NCBI GenBank assembly: GCA_022495005.1
Contig: JAGYXB010001062.1
Span: 1,054,001-1,118,000, forward strand
DNA from: Rhyacophila brunnea
Taxonomy: Eukaryota; Arthropoda; Insecta; Trichoptera; Rhyacophilidae
Direction of reading: 5' to 3'
Length of the DNA stretch: 64,000 nucleotides
Below are positions 37,870 to 49,389 of the stretch, one piece after another. Positions within the stretch are counted from its first letter, which is position 1, and each line of letters begins with the position of its first letter. The notes beneath the pieces were generated by a model. That model saw only the letters and a program-made list of their open reading frames with translations. It was not told the DNA's origin and ran no database searches. Made by a program: the position numbers and the translations under genes.

Positions 37870-38995
37870 CTTACCTTTATTACCAAAATAATATTTTTCG
37901 AATATATTTCATCATTTTCATCCTAGAGCCATGAAGTGGCAACTCTACCTAAATTATTTTCTTATACATAGTCTAATATTCGACAGACATGAAGACGACG
38001 TAGAGTGCATTAATAGTAATATATCATTTGATTGCGATAATTAAATCAAAAGTCAATCTGTCTCTATTATGAGAATTCTTGTGTCTGGGAGTTCAATCAC
38101 TTCAACTTGAAACGCCCGAGTGGCAGACGAATGGTCTCCTAACTTGACACGTTATTCATTCCTTAGCTTAACGGGGAAGAGTTTTCCTCGCGATACATGA
38201 GCTAAATCACTGTTACGTGTACATATAGTATGATTATACGTATGTTCGATTCTTAGATATTTTAGATTGACAATTAAACCGAAAATTTAGTAGGAGTTGT
38301 CTTTACATGTAGATAGTGAAGTAAAATTAACTTTCTGAACTTTTGAGAAATCATCAATGAGTTTCTCGAAAATTCTAGAAAATGTTACTCGACAAAAATA
38401 TCAATTGTAACGGTTAAAAAAGCTGCCAACCGCAATCGTAATTTTAAAAAATTGTCTTAAAGAAATTGATGCATAAAAAAGCTTAAACTCTCGACATTTA
38501 TTCTGAACATAATTTTTTAAATTTCTGGGTTATAAGAAAATTCAGCATGGAGAGTAAATTGAAAAAATCTCGTGATTCTCGAGAAATCAATAAATCGCCG
38601 CGTTGTCATGTGGCGAGTGTTGAATGACAGTTGAAAGTCAAATGAAAAGTGGGAACCGTATTTCAAGTTGATCAACTCGTGAGTTGAATTGAACTAAATT
38701 GAGGTCGTATCTACTTTTGTCGGTTCAACAGTGAGTCATCATTCTAGTGAAGTCACCAAGTTGCCTAGAGTAATCAAGATGATAACATTTCGCATCGGCA
38801 CGTCAAACTTGTTTGTTTCACTGAACGCCATGTTGATTACGATCTTTTTAACTTAAATCGATACGTGGAAAAATTCCTTTCGATTTCTTGTCCAACATTC
38901 GACAGACAGTTGAACGACAAAAATTGCCACGAGACAACGTGGCATAATACATCGTTCTAACGCAATTCCCAAAGATTATAGTAAGATATTACGAT
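37870..38995. other. AT-rich non-coding, nothing recognised
   Basis: No supportable feature. Confidence 0.4.
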
Positions 38996-38998
38996 TCT

Positions 38999-39160
38999 TG
39001 TCGGTTTAAGGGAAACCAGCGGCAAACAAATTTTGATAATAGCCGATATACTGGATTATTTGTTAGGTTAGGTTAGGTTTTCATGCTTGAATTCATAAAT
39101 TTTGCCAAAATCGGCTGTGAAAATTAGCGCGGTTTCCGCCTGACTTCCCCTAAACCGACT
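38999..39160. mobile_element. Inverted-repeat element with TTAGG core
   Basis: GTCGGTTTAAGGGAA on the left and TTCCCCTAAACCGAC on the right are inverted copies, and the match continues patchily through an AGCGG / CCGCC block and AAATTTTG / AAATTTTGCC. The centre carries three TTAGG units (about 39063-39077). The target duplication is not clear. Confidence 0.5.
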
Positions 39161-39239
39161 TGTGTTGAAATTACTAACTATATTCTTTTTCCTCTCATCA
39201 TATTTTTTTACTAGATTTTAGTGTGTGCATAATAAATTG

Positions 39240-39500
39240 AATTACAGATCACCTCCAGTGGAAAATAGTAGAGTCAACTAACGTGTCGGGAGCGTAATTA
39301 TGGTTCCCCGCCCTCGGCCACCTCGCCGCTTTGCCGCCCCGGGCGCTCGCATAAACTTTGAACCGCCTATTTACGCCAGATGATCGATCTGCGGAGAGCA
39401 ACACCCGTAACTCTCGCGACTTGCGACTTGCGTCGAGATACGCGAGTCACAGCTCAATTTATTCGGTGTTGCCCCCGCTTCATTTGCCCGTCGTTTGTTT
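39240..39500. other. CpG-rich island
   Basis: A sharp local rise in G+C and CG dinucleotides (CTCGCCGCTTTGCCGCCCCG, then CTCGCGACTTGCGACTTGCG) in an otherwise AT-rich interval. There is no open frame with a recognisable product and no second copy in the window. A conserved non-coding element or promoter-like region is possible. Confidence 0.35.
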
Positions 39501-39509
39501 GCCCAACAA

Positions 39510-41645
39510 ATTCAGTTCTTTTTAACCTATTCATTTGATTCTAAAGGTAATTGTCGTAGCGATTACCTGTCCTAATGACTTTCAATTGACTTCTGTAGAA
39601 CTTAATTAATTGTATCAATCACATAAATGGTGCTAACTGTGTAAAAGTTAGTAAATTATGTGAAATAAGTATTACTTACCCAACATATATGTTTGTTAGA
39701 GATGCAGTGCAGTGTAAATTTATGAAAATGACGGGGTTTATCATGTCCAACGAATGTACTTGGAACGACCAACCCTACGTTTTTGATACGAATCTCTGTA
39801 GTATGTTGGAAGAACGATGATCAAAGAATATACTGAAATGGGGACGACAGGATTGAATAAGGCAGTATCCACCGTGGATTGTTTCGCCGCCTGCGATGAT
39901 ATGACGCAAGATTCATTTGTTGCAAACATCACACTGCTACCTGCCGATAATACTGCAACGTCGTTATGAATGGGGAACCATTATTATATGAAAAGTCACA
40001 CATAATCGTAAGAACCGTACATACATAAATAAGTATACAATACAAAAGTTCCAGTCAATGGGTACTAGACTTAATTGCCAACACTACAATAAAAACTTAC
40101 CTGCTTTTTAGTATTATTAATATGAATGAATATTATTAAAATTAAATAAACCTTATTATAAATATGTTCGTAAATTGTAATCATTATGCATTTATGGTAG
40201 TTTGTATTGAGTCTGGAAGTTTTACTAAACAAATAATGGATTTGATTGTTTTGTAAATATGAAGGGAGGAATTATTCCATCGGCTGCCATTTGGACTACT
40301 ACAAAGGTCGACTATTCGACTACCCTTGTTTCAAAGTATCGAAAATGTCATAAAAAAGATAGCTAAATAATAAATAACGCGGAAGACGCTGTTTTATTAT
40401 TGCGCTTGTTTGAAAAAGGCAATACAAAGCAAACAAACAGAGGGCGGCATCCACAGTTGAATCTTGCCATTTCCGTAATAGAAACGTTAATAATAAATAG
40501 ACGATCGTGTGTCGTTTTGCCGTGGTGTGTCGTCGTTTTCAGCAATTCACCCAAGAATTTTCTCTAACGAATTCATATAAAATATAATACCTGCGGGGTA
40601 GGTACCTACCGTGTTCACATTCACCAAATTTCCATCAGTGTTGAATTAATGTGATCCTTAATTTTTAAATAATGTTAAATTTTGTATAATTTATATATAT
40701 TATGAAACTCTTAGAATACGGCAACAAAGTCTCACTTTACTGTTTTTCGGAAAACGACAAAAATATATATTAAGCTCTTGAGTTTCCACTCTATGGTCGA
40801 CGGGTGGAGAGGCGGGTGGCGGGGTCTCAAACTCAACGTCTGGTGTTTCTGTCGGCAGACAGCTTTAGTAAATTTCTTATACTACGTTTCCAAATTACGG
40901 TTTAGTAATACTTTAAACAAATTCTACAATTAAAGTTGTTCACTCACTGATTTTATCATTTTATGATATACTTATTATGTAATATCATTCAGTTCAAAAT
41001 TATGATTGCCGACTTTGTATCAAACATGCGAAATCAATTGCAGCAGGAATTGCAAATAACTCCTGGTTATATGACCATTAGAAGCCAGTTCCGGCCTAAT
41101 CCCCGGAGGGGAGTCAATTTAGTGAATGTTACTACCATCGTTTTGATTATATCTGTACATTAGTGGATTCTTTTAGTGTAGCTGTAGAGTACGTAGTTTT
41201 TTTTAATACCACTTTTAAGAGTCGATTGTCGACATTCAATTCATAATGTTCTAATGCTTTTGATACTTTGTATAAGTGATATTCTACTTTATACAATTAT
41301 CTTCTTGTTCATGTGCTCGTGACAATGCCTCTGCCATAGTCTTGGAGAATATGAAAATATTCTCAAAATTATATATCATATCTATGTTTCAAATCCAGGC
41401 TGGAGTTTGGCACCGCATGTTTTCAGATCATGACAGAATGACTGCACAGACGAAAGACTTGAATTAGTTCAAAGTCATTTCACATGACGAATATTCTAAC
41501 AAGCTTTGAATGTGTCATAAGATATTTGCCGGGTCTGCAGTGAGATAAACACAGTTCATATTAATTAGTGTTGTTTGTAAGCCAAATATAAGTTTTGATG
41601 TTCAATAAAACCATCAACATTATTATAAACACGTAAAATTGCAAA
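39510..41645. other. Non-coding interval
   Basis: AT-rich with small GC-richer patches, for example 40795-40860. The 41088 motif CCGGCCTAATCCCCG is shared with about 5967. No gene is recognised. Confidence 0.4.
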
Positions 41646-41652
41646 TAACAGT

Positions 41653-42456
41653 ATCGTCATCGCCCAAGGTCGGTTCACTACTGGATTAATGTCCCCCGCT
41701 CACTCTTCTCAGTCCCTAATTATTCGCTGCCACGTTCATCCACCGAACTTTATGAGCTCGTCGGTCCACCGTCGGTTTTTAGGGGGTCATTGTGGTCTGT
41801 TAGTACTAGAGATGGGAAAACTGGTCGATTTTGAAGACTTATAGTATACTTAGGTACTACCAGTATAAAAAAATACTTAGTATTTAAACTTGTTATAAAA
41901 TACTTACTAGTATTTGGAATACTATATAGATCGTTTGGCGTGCGTATGCGACAAAAGTTTCATACTCAACTGAAACTAAAACCAAACCAACCAAAATATG
42001 CTGCGACACAAAATTTATGACCTATTACGCAATAGACTAATAAATTAAAATATACCTATATTCAAGTGCTATTTCGTTCGTGCGCATTAAATGTCAATAG
42101 TGATGAAAGTCTACCAACTGGCAAGTGCACAGAACAGCGACTCGCGATGATATCTCACAAGTTTTTTGGAATAAGTTTATTGGGCAACAAATACTTAGTA
42201 TAGGTAGTTTCATCCGAAACTTTAGTACACAAACTGGTGACAGTATTTTCAACTCACCTCTAATTATTACCTATTGGGTAACACTATGACGATATTTTGT
42301 CCAGCGGTGTCCACTCGCCGAGCGACAGCTTCATCTGCTTTATGACCTCTATCACATCGCTAAATACTCTTATCTACCACCTTATACATTTATTTATTTT
42401 GTGGTATTTCCACGTTATGCCTAGCATGCGCCTTTTCATGCCACGTTGCGCTAATA
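41653..42456 (-). pseudogene. RTE-type LINE 3' relic, split by a hAT-like element
   Basis: On the minus strand the relic begins near 42456 with the MERCMLGI-region remnant (CGTGGCATGAAAAGGCGCAT) and runs to 42271. It resumes at 41806 and ends with a decayed ATCCAGCAGTGGATTGAC end and a GATGACGAT tail near 41653. The 41807-42262 element sits inside it. It is heavily mutated, with many stops and a 5' truncation at the same general region as the 18455 copy. Confidence 0.65.
41807..42262. mobile_element. hAT-like MITE inserted in an RTE relic
   Basis: The left end TAGAGATGGGAAAACTGG and the right end CAACTCACCTCTA are inverted-like termini. The 8-bp flanks GTTAGTAC (41799-41806) and ATTATTAC (42263-42270) agree at 6 of 8 positions, consistent with an aged hAT duplication. 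The interior repeats ACTTAGTAT/ACTAGTATTTGG-type words. Non-coding, 456 bp. Confidence 0.55.
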
Positions 42457-42704
42457 GTATATACAGTAAGAAACCGAAACAAGAACTAAACAGCAGGCTG
42501 ACATTTTCTTTATTATCTACATTCCATTTTAATATACTTATAATAATTATTGTACCTAATTGTGCTCATATAGCGCTTTTCCTGCGTATTTTTAAAATGA
42601 TAAATGATACCGTTTGTTCGGTTATACAATAATTGAATGGAATTACTGAATGTGTATGAAGTTATGAATATATCAGTGTTTGAGAATTTGTAGTTGATTT
42701 CGAC

Positions 42705-43211
42705 TTGAAAAACAACTCTGTTGCCGGAAATGTACGAGTAGCACGGAGCACCCCTTTGATAAAACTTTTCCTAACGCGAATGATAACGACTACTTGTACT
42801 TACCTCAAAGTATTGGGTGTTCTGTCAATACCCCTTTATATTTTAAGAAATCTTACCTTTCGTTCGTTCAGGTATTTTATCATATATGGCGTATATTATT
42901 GTTATAATTCGAACCAACACCTTCGGCTTCAGCGTAAAGCGCATCGCTACTACACCACTGCGGGGTCTAAAATTTTATTTAATACGTGTTACTACTTTAA
43001 TACACCATATACAATTGTTATCAAAAATAAATTGACATTTATTTTTCGCCTGCAAAGAAAGCTGCATTCAAATCTGCGAGGAGTTATTTATAATGTCAAC
43101 ATTTCGTTTCCGCAGAAGTCCTTCAATCTGAGATGGCTTATTTTATTTCCCATGGGCGGGATGGGACTAAGCGCGTGGAAAATAATGGCTTTATTAAACC
43201 GAGCGCCATAA
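42705..43211 (+). other. Longest anonymous open frame (168 codons)
   Basis: An unbroken frame of 168 codons in AT-rich DNA, opened by a non-ATG (TTG) codon. The translation is rich in hydrophobic and basic residues and shows no domain that I recognise. There is no clear start context, splice sites or repeats. It sits directly before a GC-richer block at 43310-43680. It is more likely chance or a decayed element than a gene, but long enough to list. Confidence 0.15.
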
Positions 43212-43219
43212 CCGAATAC

Positions 43220-44185
43220 GAATTCGACGACATCTTGCACGGCAGTTGAAGTTTCATATAAGTAAATAAACCAACCAAACTCAATAGCGACGAACTTATT
43301 TTATAGAACGGCTCTGGTCATATCGACGATCTGAATCGGCATTAGGCGTAAAACCCACTTAACGGAGCGAGTGGGGCTCTCGCGCAAAATTTCACAATTG
43401 GCGTGTAAATCATCGAAAATACAACGTAATCAAATACACCAGCGCACACTGGATTTGACGACGCATTGTGCCCGCCTGCCCCATGAGTCACCGTTGTATG
43501 GCTTTTCAGCCGGACGAATTAACGAAAATACAACGTAGTCCATTTATTGAACACGGCAAGCAAAATCACGCTCCTCGAAGCGTCTTCGATAGACGGGCGA
43601 GAAGCCATTATTTAAGAACAGTGAACTCTTTGTTTAGTTATTGCGTGTCCGATATTAATTACAAGCCCCGAGAAATTTAATAATATTTTATTGCTTTGTT
43701 ATGAGAGACGCTGATAATAATAATTATTTTGTGCTCCTTGAGCCCCTTATTACATAGGTGAAGGGTAATGCGCGGGTGGGAGGGGGCCTACTCAGTAGTG
43801 AGCGCACCAAACGCTTTTTTGGTGGGCTTTATGCCTTAGGCCCATTCGACGCGTAGATCACTTTTGTGGCACCACTATAAAGACATGCCTATTCCGCGTG
43901 CGTCACTCGACTAGTGCATCACCACAAAGAATTAACGTGTTAGCCCACGAAATCGGCGACCACATCGATTCTCAAACCTTACAATATTTGAGACACTGGG
44001 TCTTGATTATATTTTAAATATCACAGCCATACAGGAGCACAGGTAGCACGCTTGCGTTGAGCAAGCGGCATTTGATATTAAAAGACAATATCAATGCACT
44101 TATGACTAATCGTTAGTTAGGTATTCAAAACATATTATATGACCTATGTGTTATCCACCTGATGGAAACCGGGACATTGTAAGTG
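43220..44185. other. Non-coding, with a CpG-richer island at 43310-43680
   Basis: The island contains AACGGAGCGAGTGGGGCTCT, TTTGACGACGCATTGTGC and GAAGCGTCTTCGATAGACG, and twice the word CGAAAATACAACGTA (about 43415 and 43525). The rest, including a GC-rich patch at 43760-43860 (TTTTTTGGTGGGCTTTATGC), is unexplained. Confidence 0.3.
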
Positions 44186-44187
44186 AC

Positions 44188-44356
44188 CACAGAACAGATA
44201 ATAAAGAGAATACCGATAGGCTATATTCAATACGCCGCATATTGATGCAGGGTTTTGAATGTGTGAGTGTCCTACGAAAATGAAGCACGCATTATGCACG
44301 TGCAATAGTGTGTGTAATACACCAACATTAAATGAGCGTAAATGCATAAGCCGAGA
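44188..44356 (+). repeat. Dispersed ~300-bp repeat, copy 3, left part
   Basis: Begins CACAGAACAGATAATAAAGA and follows copy 2 (10217) closely up to GCATAAGCCGAGA, where the hAT element interrupts it. It continues at 46193. Confidence 0.75.
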
Positions 44357-44492
44357 CAGTGGCGCACCCAGGATTTAATATTGGGGGGGGCCAAGGAGGA
44401 GAATGTAAATTAGTCCCATAGGCTCTTTTCTTCTTCACAGCCTAATTTCTCGTTTATCGGTCTTTTGTCTATTGCACTCGGTGTACCTACAC

Positions 44493-44907
44493 CATGGTCC
44501 TAACATCCTGAAACGGGCCCTCAGGCTAGGATATTTGGCGGCCCCCCTACCTACCGCTAAGATTAAAGGCAGAGTGAAACACTACATTAACGTTTTCAAA
44601 TTGTGTTTTAGTTCAAATTAAGGGTACTTATACAGTGAATTATTGGCGATTTTCAATACATCCACTTTAATAATGGAGCTGTCAAGTATCGACACATAAT
44701 AATCAAAAAATATATTGCACAATAATTATATAAGTAATTGAAAATGTTCATGGCCATGAAGTATAATAGCGCCGCAGCCGACTTTTTTTTACTATTAAAG
44801 CTAATTTATGATGTGTGTTTATCTCACTTATCTGGTCAACCCGACACGGCGGGCCCCCCATAGCCCGGGTCCTTAGGCTAGAGCCCTGTCAGCCCTTCCC
44901 AGCCATG
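44493..44907 (+). mobile_element. CATGG-ended MITE, copy 2 (nested in hAT)
   Basis: Ends CATGGTCCTAACATCCTGAA and CCCTTCCCAGCCATG. An exact 8-bp duplication, ACCTACAC, flanks it (44485-44492 and 44908-44915). Family landmarks are GGCGGCCCCCCTACCTACCG near the left and AGAGCCCTGTCAGCCC near the right. The near-empty site is legible at about 45929 (GTGTACACCACTCC). Non-coding, 415 bp. An 8-bp TSD suggests hAT mobilisation. Confidence 0.85.
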
Positions 44908-45218
44908 ACCTACACCACTCCGGAATTCGGGTGGACACCGAGAATTTTTTGACAGTTCCATTAGGGATTGGGTTTCTAAAAAAACCTGACATCGAAATCA
45001 CATTAGATCTTCATCGGCTTTCATAATTTCACGAAGGACTTTTTCGGTTTTCGCTATTTCGCGGATTTTTCTGCTTTTATCATTATTTTCGCGGTGCACT
45101 TGCAACAAGCCAGCGGTGCACCGGTTAAGAACCACTGGTCTAGAGCCACAATATTTATGCTGAATTCCACCGAAAAAAATGTTTTTTTTTTATTTACACC
45201 ACCACCGACTGTGGTGGG

Positions 45219-45740
45219 CATGGCCCCCACATCATGAATGTTTGGCGGGCCCCCTTACCTATCACCAGGGTTAAGGGGAATGTGATGCTCTTCAGTAGTG
45301 TTCCCAAATGGTATTCCGTGGATTTATCCATATTGTTAAATAATTCCCTTGAATTCTTGATTTGTCGGACCTCATATCATATTATCGATCGTTATCATAC
45401 TATGAACCACTGGTTCCGACCCCCTCTTGTGGTAGCCAAGTAGCATTCGACCCTTCGATATTGGATAAATAACCATTTTTATTTTTCTAGAAACACTAAA
45501 AATAAGTGTAGGTAATATAAAATGATACACGTGAATTATTATCATGTAGTTACGTATATCATATTTTCATCATACTTCATATTTTTTTATGTTAATTTTG
45601 ATGAAGTAGTATAGCGTCGCATGCGATTTTTTTTTATAATATAACAAATTTCTGGTGTGTGTTTATCTCACAATTAGACGAGCCGCCACGCCGGGCCCTC
45701 TTAAGCCCGGGCCCCCAGGCTGTAGCCCTGTCAGCCCATG
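45219..45740 (+). mobile_element. CATGG-ended MITE, copy 3 (nested in hAT)
   Basis: Ends CATGGCCCCCACATCATGAA and AGCCCTGTCAGCCCATG, with an exact 8-bp duplication GTGGTGGG (45211-45218 and 45741-45748). At 522 bp it is longer than copy 2. The interior shares GGCGGGCCCCC, TAAGGGGAATGTGATG and the GCCCGGGCCCCCAGGCT block. Confidence 0.85.
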
Positions 45741-46192
45741 GTGGTGGGTGTAGTCGTACTTTTCGCCGAATTTTTACCGTCGATTTTGGGTTTTTTAATA
45801 GTGAAGTTCCAAAATATTAATTGAAAATGAAAAAAAAAAAAGTATTATAACATTTGACCTGTAGGTACACAAACCTGCCCAACAGAACACAGCCTAATTT
45901 CTCGTTTATCGTGCTTTTGTCTATTGCACTCGGTGTACACCACTCCGGAATTCGGGTGGACACCGAGTTTTTTGACATTTCCATTAGAGATTGAGTTTCT
46001 AAAAAAACCTGACATTAGTGTTTCGAAATTTTTGTGTTAGAAATTAAAATCTAAGAAATTTATCTAGAGGGTACTGGAGAATTTCAAATCATTTTTTGCC
46101 GTGTTTTTATTTGTCTAATCTATTGGCTTTCAATTTCAATGTTTTGGGGGGGGGGCAAGGCCCCTCGCCCCCCCCCCCTGGGTGCGCCACTG

Positions 46193-46338
46193 AGCCGAGA
46201 GCAGTTTTCATTATTCGACGTAAAACGTATTCTTGACATTTGTGTGTAAGTTTAATCCGGATTCTTCCTTACTCGAGTCGGTTACCTGCTATCGCCTTAC
46301 CCGTTATGTATTTCAGTTCCCATTATTTCTGAGTTCTA
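46193..46338 (+). repeat. Dispersed ~300-bp repeat, copy 3, right part
   Basis: Resumes with the duplicated AGCCGAGA and GCAGTTTTCATTATTCGACG, passes ACTCGAGTCGGTTACCTG, and ends CATTATTTCTGAGTTCTATG, the same terminus as the 281 and 8317 copies. Confidence 0.75.
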
Positions 46339-46339
46339 T

Positions 46340-48085
46340 GTAAGTGACTGAAAGCTGTATTGAGATTCTCGTACGTTTGTTATATTATATTTTTTGTAGT
46401 AAAGGAAAATGTAAATATACTACTTGCTATAAGCATATTTTATCTTCATCTAATGATAACATTTTGAGATTCTTCAGATTATCGAGGGAAACCAATGGTC
46501 ATATTAACTGCCTCTGATAATGGTAGGTATTTTCCCGCCCACTCACCGTGAAGTTTATGCGATGTGGGTTACGGGTTTGAATTACGAGTGCTGCGTAAAA
46601 TACGCATGTTTATATGCAATCAATGTGTATATTTTGTATCTATAAAATGTGCCTGATGCGTGAAGCACCCGGCTATATCAAACCCAGCCTATATTGGCCC
46701 AGAAATGGAGATTCATTTTATTAGAGTTGAGTTTTTATTTAAATTCAATGTGTGAATAATTCATGAAATAATCCGAAAATGTAAATGCTTAATAATTATG
46801 TGATATCAGTTTAGAAAGTGTTAAGCGAACGGTTATTTCTAGGAGTTCTACACTATTCCTTTTTAAGTCTACTTTATTCCTGCTATGGAAGGTTTTTTAT
46901 ATTACTGTCTTTAAATAAAATTTGTATTATTTATTTAAATATGCAACATTCATCATTTTCTAAAAACAGTTTACCATATTGCATTCGAAGTATGATCAAT
47001 AACTGGCACTACGATCTAAGTTTAATGTTTCGTGTCACGGTCTGACTAGTGGGCCTTGATCTGAGTACAAAATAAAGTTAACCGAAATAATCACTATGCG
47101 TAGTCTATAATAAAGGTATTACATTCGTGTTACGGTATTAATTTTGTATAAAACTTTGTCTTATTTTCATTATGTATTTTAATTTCTGTACTTACTATTA
47201 TTTCACATGCTTTTACCGATTCATACTTCTATCATAATTATGTAGTATTGATGAAAAATATCAATACTTCGATAGTACCAAAGCAACCACATATAAGCCA
47301 CCTCAAATCCACCTATCGAAAGCAGACGGTGGATTTTATGTGTCTAGCGAAGAATGGTCTTCGGACACGACGTTCGGATAGTAAAAGCACAAATAAAATA
47401 TTACGCTTTTCGCCAAAAAGTAGGAGACTTGCAGACGTTTGATGTGTGCTTTCGCTTGAGCCAGGTGTTGAACCCAGCTTTATGAAAGCAATTAAATAAT
47501 TCTATTCTGTTTTAACGCTTGTCTGTGTTCGCGGATAATCAAATCAACGTGGTAGTATGGGAATTTTATTTATTTTTCAATTGTGGATTAGCATGTCTGA
47601 ATTCTTTCCATTTTTCATAATAATTTTCTCTTGAATAAAAAACAGACAATCATATATACACCATACACCAAAATACTTTTACTAATAAAAATAGGGTTCA
47701 AACTAATCCCATTGGTATATTTTGTTACTTTATTGTAGTTGAATTTTTACAGTAACGTAGAGGCAAAGTGCAATTTGTCTATTGTATGCCATATTAAAAA
47801 TTAAATTCGGTCAATTAATGCTAAAGTAGGTACGAGTTTGTTTTACAGCATTTGACAGAAATTCTAATTTTAGTGTCGTTAATTTTTTTCGTGTTGACAG
47901 TTGACTGTTTTCATTCTCTACATATTATTTACGTATTGCTATTTTCGTTTGGCACCCACTATGGCCTAGCAGTAACATACCGAATTATATATATATTTTT
48001 TTTAACGCCACAGCAACCCTACAGGCCCAATAACAGTTAGTAATAAAGTGAAACAATCACAAACACCCAGGCTTTGAGAAAATCG
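46340..48085. other. AT-rich non-coding interval
   Basis: Nothing is recognised except a doubtful tRNA-like stretch near 46535-46615 (ACGGGTTTGAATTACG as a degenerate B box). Short open frames here match no family known to me. Confidence 0.35.
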
Positions 48086-48086
48086 C

Positions 48087-48105
48087 ATATATATATATAT
48101 ATATT
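48087..48105. repeat. (AT)n microsatellite
   Basis: An uninterrupted run of about nine AT units. Confidence 0.9.
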
Positions 48106-48114
48106 GTGTCCTCA

Positions 48115-48240
48115 CCGAGTCAAACCTGAAGCTCCCAGATGAAACACCAACGCCTTACGCACTGCGAGAGCCGCGTGGATATTAGGTTGGAATCCCGGGT
48201 CTGGCAAATTCACATGTTGTTTTTCAATGTGTGTTTGTAC
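48115..48240 (+). repeat. tRNA-derived SINE, copy 3, next to an opposed tRNA-like piece
   Basis: On plus, GGTTGGAATCC (48185-48195) is a one-mismatch B box. It is followed by CGGGTCTGGCAAATTCACAT and TGTTTTTCA, the body of the SINE at 22923. On minus, 48117-48160 reads like another tRNA-type tail (CAGGTTTGACTCGG) with GGCGTTGGTG as a possible inner part. The two halves are head to head, as in the foldback at 11322. The plus copy is 3'-truncated soon after 48235. Confidence 0.5.
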
Positions 48241-48249
48241 CCAGGGCTG

Positions 48250-49385
48250 AGTAATGTATTAGCCAATGTACGTGATTTTTCATCTAAGTAATAATGGTGC
48301 AATGTACGTGTAATGCTAATACAAGGCGCTATTTGTCTCACACTGCGGTCTTGTGGGATTGGTAAATAAATCTCCGAGTACGAGTGTGACGTTTGCTATA
48401 AATGAATCCGCAATGCGAAATTTCTGCAGCTAATTCAATCATTAGTTTTAGTATCCTTTAGCTTCACTTTCTCATACTATTAGACTACTACATCTTAGTA
48501 GAATAATCTCTATTCGCAGTCTCTATATCTTTACCAAAGTGGTCGTGATGAACCTTTCCGAGAAAAAGAACGTTGAAAGATAAGACACGATGGTTACGTC
48601 ATGACATTCATATTGTTTTAGCTTTAGTAGAATATTTTTAGAATGTCACTGCTTTCTTTTGTGTTGTGATTTTATTCAATAATCCGTAGTATTACAACTC
48701 ACGTGATCACTGATATAACAGTGAATAGATGTAGTAAATAAATAGATGTAGTATTTCTATACATATTATATAAATAGTTTTCCAGGGAATTTCAGCAAAT
48801 TCCAAAAATGAACAATACGTAACATATTGTGGTGTACTCACTACTTTCATTTTGTCTGAAACCACAAACTTGTCCTAGGACCCTGCCAAGGGCATGCTAA
48901 AATTTACCACATTTGAAATCGGTCGATGTTCGACTGATATTTTGACTTCTGTTATCCATACTTTTCAACAGTACCAAATATTTAAATCATGTTGGTATAT
49001 TCATGATTTAAATTTTACGTCAACTCCAGATGTAACTTGATTTTATTTCAGAATATTTCTCCGTTCAACTCAGTTATAATATTTGCATTGAAGATTGTTG
49101 TAGATATATTATGTATATAATTTGATATCAGTACTGTTTACAGTATTGCTTACATTTGAAAATGGTTTGTAGTTATAAATATTTGTGCAGTAATATTTAA
49201 TTTATTACAGGAATCGTGGATAGTAGTTATAATAAGAAGAGTATTTTTAATCTAAAGCAAGAAATATACGATGCCGAAGTTCTATGTGTGGGTATATCAT
49301 ATTATTTTAATAATGTTATAAATTCGTAAGCACTTACAGCTGAAATAAATTCCTGAATGTCTCAGTTTTTTTCAACATCTATTAT
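48250..49385. other. AT-rich non-coding, nothing recognised
   Basis: No supportable feature. Confidence 0.4.
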
Positions 49386-49389
49386 CCGT

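Larger units (their letters stand above)
44357..46192. mobile_element. Non-autonomous hAT element, 1.84 kb
   Basis: Perfect termini CAGTGGCGCACCCAGG and CCTGGGTGCGCCACTG, each with a G/C homopolymer just inside (poly-G at 44382, poly-C at 46168). An exact 8-bp duplication, AGCCGAGA, flanks it (44349-44356 and 46193-46200), which is the hAT signature. The uninterrupted target is visible at about 10379. The interior has no transposase. It holds two CATGG MITEs and a directly repeated block (ACAGCCTAATTTCTCGTTTA at 44438 and 45889; CACTCCGGAATTCGGGTGGA at 44916 and 45940), so it grew by internal duplication and insertion. Confidence 0.9.

Noticed and set aside
46535..46615. Another tRNA-derived SINE
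   Set aside because: GGGTTTGAATT is a poor B box, no A box is placed correctly, and the downstream text does not match the SINE body.
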